A stretch of 5,372 nt of DNA, taken from contig QNFK01000167.1 of the NCBI GenBank assembly GCA_003645495.1, positions 1-5,372 of the forward strand. Reading direction: 5' to 3'. The position numbers and the translations under genes are program-made. This DNA is from Gammaproteobacteria bacterium (GTDB lineage: Bacteria > Pseudomonadota > Gammaproteobacteria > Steroidobacterales > Woeseiaceae). This document shows positions 1 to 5,105 of the stretch, in pieces. The first letter of the stretch is position 1. Each line of letters starts with the position of its first letter. The notes beneath the pieces were generated by a model. That model did no database searches and was not told the DNA's origin. It saw nothing but the letters and a program-made list of their open reading frames with translations.

Positions 1-31
1 AACACGGGTAGTAACGATCCTGCAGTCAGCA

Positions 32-276
32 AGCCCGAACATTGCATGATTGCCGGCGCTCGTAAATAGAATTGGACTATGATTTAAATGGTTGAGTCAT
101 TTTCGGCCGGGTGGAAGGGTTACAGTTTGCGCCTGCCGGGCTGTCGCCTTCTGTGCCGGCACATCGCGCCCGATCCTGCTCTACACGTAGTCCCTTGCTG
201 CGTCTCTCGCACGATCGGCCGCGCTGCACCCGGCACAGAAACCGACAGTCCCGCCCACTCATGCAATGTTCGGGCT
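32..276. repeat. Perfect 18-bp inverted repeat flanking 209 bp
   Basis: Bases 32-49 (AGCCCGAACATTGCATGA) are the exact reverse complement of bases 259-276. The match stops abruptly on both sides. The right arm overlaps the last two bases of the TAG stop of the GcvR-like gene. No clear target-site duplication flanks the arms, and the enclosed 209 bp hold no convincing gene. The arms could be terminal inverted repeats of a small non-autonomous element (MITE-like, about 245 bp), ends of an invertible segment, or a local inverted duplication of the 3' end of the gene. An 18-bp perfect match at this spacing is very unlikely by chance. The rest of 1-274 shows no gene I can support. Confidence 0.85.
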
Positions 277-805
277 AGAGCTTTACCGGCTCCAGGATCG
301 AGTCGAGGTTCAACTGCTCGCACAGATCCAGAAACTCGTCCCGTAACTGTGAAATGGGTGCCGTGCCAGGAATATTCAAGGTCATTTGCACCGAAAACAT
401 CGGCGCGCCAGTATGTGCCGCGGCATAACGTCGTGTCGCGAGATCGGAGATTTCGATATTTCTGGCCGCAAAAAATTCTGCCAGGTGAAATACGATACCG
501 GGCTGATCCAGGCAAACGACATCAACGCCATAAGGAATGCAGTCTTTCTGGTCATTACGGGCACCGGTCTTCTTCAGATTAATGGTCAGGCCCTCAACAC
601 CCTTCAGTTTGTCGAGCTCCTTCTCAAGCTTTGTGAGCGTGTGCCAGTTCCCGGAAATCAGGAGGAGCACGGCGAATTCGGCGCCGAGTGCTGCCATCCG
701 GCTTTCTTCAATATTGCCCCCACAGGCGAGGACTGCCTCGCTGATATCTTTCACGACACCAGGGCGGTCACTACCAACAGCTGATAAAACAATAAGTTGT
801 GTCAT
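275..805 (-). CDS. gcvR: GcvR-like double ACT-domain regulatory protein
   Basis: The product is 176 aa, close to E. coli GcvR (about 190 aa). It has two ACT domains. ACT1 covers about residues 4-75 and opens with the ligand-loop motif GSDRPGVVKDIS (residues 11-22). ACT2 covers about 93-168 and has CLDQPGIVFHLAEFF followed by ARNIEISDL. In enterobacteria GcvR is a cytoplasmic protein that binds GcvA and represses the glycine-cleavage operon when glycine is low. It does not bind DNA itself. Many gammaproteobacterial homologues carry the same name without a tested function, so the exact role here is inferred. The ATG at 805 is the natural start because the ACT1 beta strand begins immediately (MTQLIVLSAV); its ribosome-binding site is weak. 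It is divergent from the lipoprotein gene. The bcp peroxiredoxin gene that often follows gcvR is not present downstream. The stop codon overlaps an inverted-repeat arm. Confidence 0.85.
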   Translation of the reverse strand: MTQLIVLSAVGSDRPGVVKDISEAVLACGGNIEESRMAALGAEFAVLLLISGNWHTLTKLEKELDKLKGVEGLTINLKKTGARNDQKDCIPYGVDVVCLDQPGIVFHLAEFFAARNIEISDLATRRYAAAHTGAPMFSVQMTLNIPGTAPISQLRDEFLDLCEQLNLDSILEPVKL

Positions 806-1012
806 TATTAGAGAATCTACCTACACTTAAATCGAATTACTGGAAGGACTGCGATGGTCTGATTGCCGCTCACCGGGCCACGACAATGCTGCCACTTAAG
901 TTGTCTTGCCAGTTAGTCCTGAGAACAGTAACATCGCGTGCCTTGAATTGGAGCGAATTTGATCGGATTTTACGGTCTTGCCAGCGTTCAAGTGCTGGAA
1001 CACAACGAATAA
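806..1012. promoter_or_regulatory. Divergent intergenic region between gcvR-like and lipoprotein genes
   Basis: This 207-bp gap must hold promoters for the two divergent genes. On the plus strand, TTGAAT at 943-948 and GATTTT at 966-971 are spaced 17 bp and could be a weak sigma-70 promoter for the lipoprotein. I see no convincing box for the minus strand. In E. coli and many relatives dapA lies at this position, divergent from gcvR; I found no dapA-like remnant here. The promoter call is tentative. Confidence 0.25.
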
Positions 1013-1288
1013 ATGGAAACTATTTTGAAAAGCATGGTTGGCAGGACAGGCATATTTTGCCTCGTGATAAGCACAATGGCGATCACGGGTTGCGGCAGCG
1101 GGCCGACTTGCGATGAACCGCAGTTTTATGAGTCGGCAACCGGCGGCAAACGTATCGAGGCACCTGATGACCTTGACCAGCTGCAGTCGCTTAACGAAAT
1201 GGTTATCCCGGAGGCGTCACCGAGGCCCCCAAGAGAGCCTGGATCGGGATGCCTGGACCGGCCACCAACATTAAAAATTGAAGAGTAG
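1013..1288 (+). CDS. Small proline-rich lipoprotein (BamC-neighbourhood type)
   Basis: The product is 91 aa from the ATG at 1013, or 84 aa from the ATG at 1034. It has a short hydrophobic signal (about residues 13-25) ending in a lipobox ITGC, so Cys27 would be lipidated and the mature protein would be about 65 aa. The mature part is low-complexity and charged: YESATGG, IEAPDDLDQLQSL, VIPEASPRPPREP, CLDRPP. The spacing Y...APDDLD...IP...RPP vaguely recalls the unstructured N-terminal segment of BamC, which lies near gcvR in other Gammaproteobacteria, but the folded BamC domains are absent. Two further cysteines (one in the signal, one near the C-terminus) are visible. The residue after the lipid Cys is Gly, not Asp, so outer-membrane sorting is likely. 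Neither possible start has a strong Shine-Dalgarno. The stop is 16 bp before the broken tRNA. I do not recognise a function. Confidence 0.7.
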   Translation: METILKSMVGRTGIFCLVISTMAITGCGSGPTCDEPQFYESATGGKRIEAPDDLDQLQSLNEMVIPEASPRPPREPGSGCLDRPPTLKIEE

Positions 1289-1326
1289 GCGTTGAAATAT
1301 TTCCGGAGAGGTGGCTGAGCGGCTTA

Positions 1327-1405
1327 CAAAATCGCCGGGAGCGATTTTGGACGCTTGAGCACAGCGAAAGCGCCCGCAGGGTGGCGCGCAGGATGCGCGA
1401 CATCA
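1327..1405 (+). repeat. Hairpin module, single unit, in the D-loop of the broken tRNA
   Basis: This 79-bp unit (ends uncertain by 1-2 bases) begins with a 9-bp hairpin (1327-1335 with 1341-1349, loop CGGGA). GGACGC and a GC-rich stretch with GCGAAAGC follow, then CCCGCAGGG (a 3-bp mini-hairpin) and a 6-bp hairpin CGCGCA-GGA-TGCGCG at 1385-1399. It ends in ACATCAA. Order and spacing match the unit at 1610-1679, while most stem sequences differ. It has no coding capacity. It resembles REP-type palindromic elements in size and structure, but I do not recognise the family. Confidence 0.8.
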
Positions 1406-1456
1406 ACGCGCTCGCTTGGAAAGCGAGTGTACGTTTATAGCGTACCGCGGGTTCGA

Positions 1457-1536
1457 TACAAATCGGCAGGATTGCCGATTTGGACCGCGAAGCGACCCGA
1501 GTATGCGAGGGCGAGGACCATGGATGGTCCGAGTCA
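1457..1536 (+). repeat. Hairpin module, first of three units in the T-loop insertion
   Basis: The unit is 80 bp. It opens with a 10-bp perfect hairpin, CAAATCGGCA (1459-1468) with TGCCGATTTG (1473-1482), loop GGAT. A GGACCGCGAAGCG stretch follows (small CGC-GAA-GCG hairpin), then a longer CCC...GGG pairing, then hairpin GGACCA-TGGA-TGGTCC at 1515-1530. It ends GAGTCA. It is the same module as 1327-1405 and 1610-1679 but with different stem sequences. Confidence 0.75.
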
Positions 1537-1609
1537 ATACGCGCCAGCGTTTTAGACGCACGCAGTGCGCCCCGAAGGGGTGAGGATCGCTCAAAGGCGA
1601 TCTGGATCA
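1537..1609 (+). repeat. Hairpin module, divergent middle unit
   Basis: The 73-bp unit is the most diverged. Its first hairpin is degraded (GCG-TTTTAGA-CGC near 1547-1559). The core is clear: CGCAC-GCA-GTGCG (1557-1569), CCCC-GAA-GGGG (1570-1580), TGAG, then GATCGC (1585-1590) with GCGATC (1597-1602) around loop TCAAAG. It ends TGGATCA. Unlike its siblings it lacks the GGA loop in the last hairpin. Confidence 0.65.
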
Positions 1610-1679
1610 CAAATCTGCAGGAGCAGATTTGGACGCGCGGAGCGCGCCCGCAGGGTGAGGGACAGGATGTCCCGAATCA
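1610..1679 (+). repeat. Hairpin module, best-preserved unit
   Basis: The 70-bp unit contains four hairpins. They are CAAATCTGC-AGGA-GCAGATTTG (1610-1631), then GGAC, then CGCGC-GGA-GCGCG (about 1634-1646), CCC-GCA-GGG, TGAG, and GGGACA-GGA-TGTCCC (1659-1673). It ends GAATCAA and abuts the tRNA remnant TCCCGCC. Three of the four hairpins present GGA in the loop. I use it as the reference unit for the family. Confidence 0.8.
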
Positions 1680-1719
1680 ATCCCGCCCTCGGTGATTGGA
1701 ATTGGATTGAAGTTTTGCA

Positions 1720-1810
<91 letters not shown>

Positions 1811-1815
1811 GGCAC

Positions 1816-1843
1816 AAAAAAAGGCCCATTTGGGGCCTTTCTT
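1816..1843. terminator. Bidirectional rho-independent terminator
   Basis: The stem AAAGGCCC (1820-1827) pairs with GGGCCTTT (1833-1840) around loop ATTTG. Seven or more A residues precede it, giving a strong U-tract on the minus strand, and TTTCTT follows on the plus strand. It therefore sits correctly to end both the tRNA transcript and the convergent outer-membrane protein gene. Confidence 0.9.
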
Positions 1844-1870
1844 GTATCTGGCGAAAACATAATATCCGCT

Positions 1871-2803
1871 TCAAAACGACCCTGAAACGTACACCGCCGG
1901 CCCATAATACTCAAGATCAAACTCACCGTTCAGGTTCGAACCTTGCGCTTCAACATTGACATTAAAATATCTCAGGCCAAGACCAAAGCCGAAATGTCGC
2001 CACGGTTTCCAGTCAATATCTGCGTCAATTTCGACCAGGCTGCCGTCGATATTGTCAATTTCAATCGCGAATCCGATAACCTGGAATCTGGCAGCAGTTT
2101 TTTCACTGAACGCATATGAATACGATACTCCGAAATGTGGCAGCGGTGCCGTCACGTCTTCTGACTCAAGTGGCGGTGTTTGCGCTCCCGGGCAGCCGGG
2201 TGGCATCTCGCCCAGACTAACGTCACACACCGCTCCCATTAGCTGCAGCCCCACCGACATATCGGCGATGTGCAGCCCGGCTTTTAGTTGCAGATTCATG
2301 CGCTCGCTGCGCTTAAGCGAGAATCCATACGTCAGTCTGCTCACGCCGACATCGAATGCTGAATTGATCGACCCGCTCTCAATGATCAGGTCACCGACCT
2401 CTATTGGCTCCGGGAAAAGATCGATGAATCCATCGCGATTCAATTGAAAAAACTCCAATTCAATGGAGTTACGTTGGGAAATCGTCCATTGGACACCGCC
2501 CCAGACTACGGATTCGCCGTCGCTCACGCCGAGCACGTCCTCAATATTGATGGGTGGCGGTGTCACGACGTCGCCGTTAATCGTAATCGTCGAGCTTAGT
2601 TGTGGCGAGAAACCACCCACATATACTCTGAATGGATCGTTGAATCCCGGGTATTCACCGTTTTCCTGCGCTGCGGCTGGCAGCACCAATCCGGTCAACA
2701 GAGACAGGAATGCCATGAAAAAGGTCGTTTTTCGTATAGCTGAAAACCTGGACAGGCTATCTTCTACTGCACTTCTGTGTGGGCAATGTTGTATTTCTCT
2801 CAT
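1871..2803 (-). CDS. Outer-membrane beta-barrel protein, unassigned
   Basis: The product is 310 aa from the ATG at 2803; a start at 2854 would give 327 aa. I prefer 2803 because AGGA lies 8 bases upstream (2812-2815) and the signal peptide is better placed. A basic stretch (RFSAIRK) precedes a hydrophobic core FFMAFLSLLTGLVLPAAA, with likely cleavage after the AAA near residue 45. The n-region is unusually long; ATG 2716 would shorten it but removes the positive charges. The mature part has alternating hydrophobic strands (FRVYVGGF, VVWGGVQWTI, IELEFFQL, LTYGFSL, FGFGLGLRYFNV) and ends in GSF. A C-terminal Phe is typical of BAM-inserted barrels. A loop carries two cysteines (AVCDVSLGEMPPGCPG), a possible disulfide. 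A function such as porin, adhesin or OmpW-like channel cannot be assigned. It stands alone, with its own terminator. Confidence 0.85.
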   Translation of the reverse strand: MREIQHCPHRSAVEDSLSRFSAIRKTTFFMAFLSLLTGLVLPAAAQENGEYPGFNDPFRVYVGGFSPQLSSTITINGDVVTPPPINIEDVLGVSDGESVVWGGVQWTISQRNSIELEFFQLNRDGFIDLFPEPIEVGDLIIESGSINSAFDVGVSRLTYGFSLKRSERMNLQLKAGLHIADMSVGLQLMGAVCDVSLGEMPPGCPGAQTPPLESEDVTAPLPHFGVSYSYAFSEKTAARFQVIGFAIEIDNIDGSLVEIDADIDWKPWRHFGFGLGLRYFNVNVEAQGSNLNGEFDLEYYGPAVYVSGSF

Positions 2804-2811
2804 TTCGATAA

Positions 2812-2815
2812 TCCT
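2812..2815 (-). promoter_or_regulatory. Ribosome-binding site deciding the start of the outer-membrane protein
   Basis: AGGA on the minus strand lies 8 bases before the ATG at 2803. The upstream in-frame ATG at 2854 has its nearest AGGA about 13 bases away, so 2803 is favoured. Confidence 0.5.
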
Positions 2816-3002
2816 GCATCCGAAGTCGGCGGTCTTTATGTCCGACCGCATCATATTGTTGGTGATAGTCCTAATTGGGCGTCACGACTGAGGATAGCAA
2901 ATACCTGAGGCACTACGAACGACTTTTATACGTTTTAAACACGCAAATCTGTTCGATCTGAGATCGCGGAATGACTGGCCCTGGTCCCCGCTGAAATCTC
3001 GA

Positions 3003-3405
3003 TTACTGCTGTAACAGTTTATCAGGAGCAGCAACCCGCCCATTAACCATCTCAATAACATCGCCCTCACCAAACGGTTGCCAGGCTTCATCCGCTAGCG
3101 GAACACTGGCAACAAGAATTATTTCTTGCTCCCCGGCCGTGACCGAGACACCGGTTGTCTTCTCGAGTGGATCGATTCTGTTACATCGCCGGCGCAACCA
3201 ATACAGACCCGGCGCACTGAACTTGCCATTTGCTTTTGCTTGCACACACCGTATCGCGAACAACCCGGACATCGTTATCTTCGTAAAAAGCGATTCCCCA
3301 GTCGTCGGCATGTGGACCACTGTCGGCCCCGTGTTCAGCCAGTACGCTGAGCGATAAATTGACCGTAGCACCCTCGCGGCCAGACATTGCGAACAACTCA
3401 AACAC
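3003..3405 (-). pseudogene. Class II glutamine amidotransferase (YafJ/EgtC-like) remnant
   Basis: Two pieces in different frames belong to one family. The N-terminal piece starts at the GTG at 3405, with an excellent AAGGAG 8 bases upstream. It reads MFELFAMSGREGATVNLSLS, then GPHADDWGIAFYE, the classic N-terminal nucleophile glutamine-amidotransferase pattern, to about 3235. Functional members begin Met-Cys-Glu-Leu-Phe, with Cys2 as nucleophile after Met removal. Here codon 2 is TTT (Phe), so catalysis is lost. From about 3235 to 3003 another frame carries the family C-terminus: APGLYWLRRRC, then ILVASVPLADEAWQPFGEGDVIEM. The residues kept (about 135) are roughly half of the usual 250-280. 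An internal deletion of over 100 codons plus a frameshift near 3225-3245 explains this. The preserved ribosome-binding site suggests decay is recent. A sequencing error could explain the frameshift, but not the deletion and the Cys loss. Confidence 0.85.
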
Positions 3406-3413
3406 CGAACCGT

Positions 3414-3419
3414 CTCCTT
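3414..3419 (-). promoter_or_regulatory. Intact Shine-Dalgarno of the amidotransferase remnant
   Basis: AAGGAG on the minus strand lies 8 bases before the GTG at 3405. It fixes the original start of the dead gene, with the GAG and TTG codons of the family motif following in frame. Confidence 0.6.
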
Positions 3420-3599
3420 TTTTGTACCCGATTCTGCATTCTGCAATTTGCGCGGAATTTACGCTGCGGACCCACGTTAAAACGACTAAATCCTCTCAAC
3501 TTACTTGAAGAAGATAATCGAAGTTATAGAAAAAATTGCAATTTAAAATCGCAGTGAAATTTGTTGCACGAAAAACTGTTGCGTTTCCCTCTGGCAGGG

Positions 3600-3952
3600 C
3601 TAAATTCGATGATGAGGTGAAAGCCTCAGCGCCAGCAAGGTCGCTTGTTGACAACCGCCCTGCGAATGGAGGTCCGAGCCTTCGCCAGTGTTGGGGGCGG
3701 TGGACGCAAAAGGCAGAACCTGGAGCAAAGGTGAGAAGCGCAAGCGGATCAGCGGAGCAACAGGAACACTTTGAGGAACTCGGAAAGAATCAAAAGTGCT
3801 ATGCCAGGTAGCCCGATACAAGAACAGATTCGGGTTTGGACACGGGAAGCCGGCCGCAAGGTGGGTGGAACGGAGAAAAACCGGGAAAACGAGACTAGCA
3901 GACCTACCTTCGCGTCCTCAATTTTCAAAAAGCTGCCATCGGCGGCTTTTTT
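3600..3952 (+). ncRNA. Candidate structured noncoding RNA, unidentified
   Basis: The 585 bp from 3406 to 3990 hold no protein gene I can support. Within them the plus strand shows consecutive hairpins ending in a strong terminator. These are GAGGT-GAAA-GCCTC (3614-3627, GNRA loop), CAGCAAG-GTCG-CTTGTTG (3633-3650), and ACCGCCC (3654-3660) with GGGCGGT (3695-3701) enclosing GCGAA/TTCGC (3662-3666 with 3681-3685). CCCGA/TCGGG (3812-3834) and the terminator stem at 3927 follow. About eleven GGA trinucleotides occur between 3668 and 3874, which recalls CsrB/RsmZ RNAs, but the regular hairpin-loop pattern of those RNAs is not clear. No clean promoter is visible near 3500-3600, and the 5' end is a guess. 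RNase P RNA, tmRNA, 6S and SRP RNA signatures were looked for and not found. Parts resemble the tRNA-inserted hairpin modules, so decayed repeats are an alternative reading. Confidence 0.35.
3927..3952. terminator. Bidirectional rho-independent terminator
   Basis: AAAAAGCTGCC (3927-3937) pairs with GGCGGCTTTTT (3941-3951) through an 11-bp stem with one G-U pair and loop ATC. T-runs follow on both strands. On the minus strand it ends the glycosyltransferase transcript. On the plus strand it would end any transcript from 3500-3926, for which no protein gene exists. Confidence 0.85.
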
Positions 3953-3964
3953 CGTGTGTGATTC

Positions 3965-3987
3965 GCCGCCACCGGGCGGCTTTAATT
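3965..3987 (+). terminator. Second terminator-like hairpin
   Basis: GCCGCC (3965-3970) pairs with GGCGGC (3975-3980) around ACCG, then TTTAATT. It lies between the strong terminator and the glycosyltransferase stop. The T-run is short and only on the plus strand, so it is a weak backup or simply a stable hairpin in the glycosyltransferase 3' UTR. Confidence 0.4.
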
Positions 3988-3990
3988 GTG

Positions 3991-5088
3991 TTATTCGGGT
4001 ACCAGCTGCCGATAGAGTTCGATTGTCTGGCGCGCAGTCTCTTCGACCGTAAAGTTTTTACGGATACGTTCCTGCGCAGCAACGCTCATCCGCTGGTGTA
4101 ATTCCCGGTCATTGTAGAGCGTAAGAATCCGGTCGGTGATTGGCTGGGGCTCGCCCGGCGGCACGACAAATCCTGATTCGCCTTCGACAACCAGTTCCGG
4201 ACTACCACCGGAATCTGTGACGATCGGCACTGCGCCGCCGATCATTGCCTCAATAATGCCGCGGGGCAGACCTTCGCGTCGCAACGATGGCAGGACCGAG
4301 ACATCACAGTTGGGCAAGATCCAGGGCATCCGCTTGAGAAACCCGAACAAGTGAATATTGCTGACATACCGATTGGCTGCAACCAGCTTTTGGTACTCTG
4401 GTTTGTCCATGTAGGTGCCCGCCAGCAGGAAATGAATGTCCAGACCAGCAGGCAACCTGTTAATTGCTTCAAGCAGAATGGGGATACCTTTTCGACGTAC
4501 GCCACGCGCAGTGCAGGCAACTACAAAAGTGTTTTCCGGAATACCGAATTGTTGCAAATCTTCGAATGGCGCTACATACCAGTCAGGGTTATGGCCCTTG
4601 TGAATGGTGACAGGAACGTCCCGCCGCATGCGAATGCCAGGCATGCCGAGTTGCAGAAGGTTTTCCCGAATTGCTTCGCAAACGCAGATGATGCGATCTA
4701 TGCGCGGATTGAGCAGATATAACCAGGACTGTGGGCTGGTGTAGCTCAAATTGCCAACAATGCCGCGATAGGCGACCAGTTTGATATTCACACCGATCGA
4801 TGCAAAAAGACCGTTCATCGTGGCGCGTTTGTCGAGCATATGCAGGATGTCATACGGTTTGCTCTGCAATTCGCGCCGTATCATGCGTATACACACTGGG
4901 CTGATCTTGCCCTTGAATTTATAGCCGATGGTGGGCACACCTGCGGCCACCAGTGCCTGGTAATTTGAGGATCCCGGCCAGGTGATGACGTTAATATCGA
5001 TGCCTGATTTATGCATCTGGATGAATGAACCGGTTTCAGCCGGATCACTCTCGCCATTGATACAAAGGACTCGCAAGGGTCTGTTCAT
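3991..5088 (-). CDS. Glycosyltransferase, GT4-type (GT-B fold)
   Basis: The 365-aa protein has the size and layout of GT4 retaining glycosyltransferases, which move a sugar from a nucleotide- or lipid-activated donor to a glycan acceptor at the cytoplasmic face of the inner membrane. The N-terminal half (about 5-170) is a Rossmann-like acceptor domain with RVLCINGE, the YDILHMLDKRATMNGL stretch, and RIDRIICVCEAIRENL, typical before the domain hinge. The C-terminal half has VVACTARGVRRKGIPILLEA, with Lys200 at the usual phosphate-binding place, and FGFLKRMPWILPNCDVSVLPS. The EX7E motif is EGLPRGIIE (Glu272 and Glu280), followed by AMIGGAVPIVTDSGGSPELV and GESGFVVPPG. No membrane segment is evident. 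Donor and acceptor cannot be read from sequence. It follows a methyltransferase gene by 17 bp on the same strand, so the two probably act on one cell-surface glycan. The ribosome-binding site at ATG 5088 is weak, suggesting translational coupling. Confidence 0.92.
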   Translation of the reverse strand: MNRPLRVLCINGESDPAETGSFIQMHKSGIDINVITWPGSSNYQALVAAGVPTIGYKFKGKISPVCIRMIRRELQSKPYDILHMLDKRATMNGLFASIGVNIKLVAYRGIVGNLSYTSPQSWLYLLNPRIDRIICVCEAIRENLLQLGMPGIRMRRDVPVTIHKGHNPDWYVAPFEDLQQFGIPENTFVVACTARGVRRKGIPILLEAINRLPAGLDIHFLLAGTYMDKPEYQKLVAANRYVSNIHLFGFLKRMPWILPNCDVSVLPSLRREGLPRGIIEAMIGGAVPIVTDSGGSPELVVEGESGFVVPPGEPQPITDRILTLYNDRELHQRMSVAAQERIRKNFTVEETARQTIELYRQLVPE

Positions 5089-5105
5089 ATAAGTGTGTTT
5101 GGCAG

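Larger units (their letters stand above)
1305..1690 (+). pseudogene. tRNA-Ser(GGA) pseudogene interrupted by two hairpin-module insertions
   Basis: Three colinear pieces match the intact tRNA-Ser at 1720-1810. 1305-1326 matches 1720-1741 (acceptor 5' strand and D-arm start). 1406-1456 matches 1742-1792 with one change (C at 1407 for G): anticodon arm with GGA, variable arm and first half of the T-arm. 1680-1690 matches 1793-1803. Between them lie 79 bp (1327-1405) inside the D-loop and 223 bp (1457-1679) inside the T-loop. After 1690 the match fails: the 3' acceptor strand reads CCTCGGTG instead of CCTCTCCG and there is no CCA. The gene therefore cannot form an acceptor stem and is dead even if the insertions could be removed from the transcript. 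It is a tandem copy of the intact gene downstream. Confidence 0.9.

Noticed and set aside
88..582. 164-codon plus-strand frame opposite the gcvR-like gene
   Set aside because: It lies mostly antisense to a clear ACT-domain gene, has no domain or ribosome-binding site, and has shadow-like Arg/Ser-rich composition.
1327..1679. CRISPR array or group I/II intron inside the tRNA
   Set aside because: The units are contiguous hairpins without regular repeat-spacer alternation. The inserts are far too short and lack intron core motifs, and the tRNA 3' end is lost so splicing would not restore it.
1957..2891. Plus-strand frames of 142-163 codons opposite the outer-membrane protein
   Set aside because: They are antisense shadows of a gene with a signal peptide, beta strands and its own terminator; no independent start signals or domains.
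3600..3952. RNase P RNA, tmRNA, 6S RNA or 4.5S RNA
   Set aside because: The universal RNase P block GAGGAAAGTCC and the ACAGAA element are absent (GGAGGTCCGAGCC is only superficially similar). There is no tmRNA-like tRNA end, no 6S central bubble layout, and no SRP GGAAG apical loop pattern.
3536..4101. Plus-strand frames of 91-101 codons in the second noncoding region
   Set aside because: They have low-complexity basic composition, no Shine-Dalgarno and no recognisable motif, and two run through the terminator into the antisense of the glycosyltransferase.
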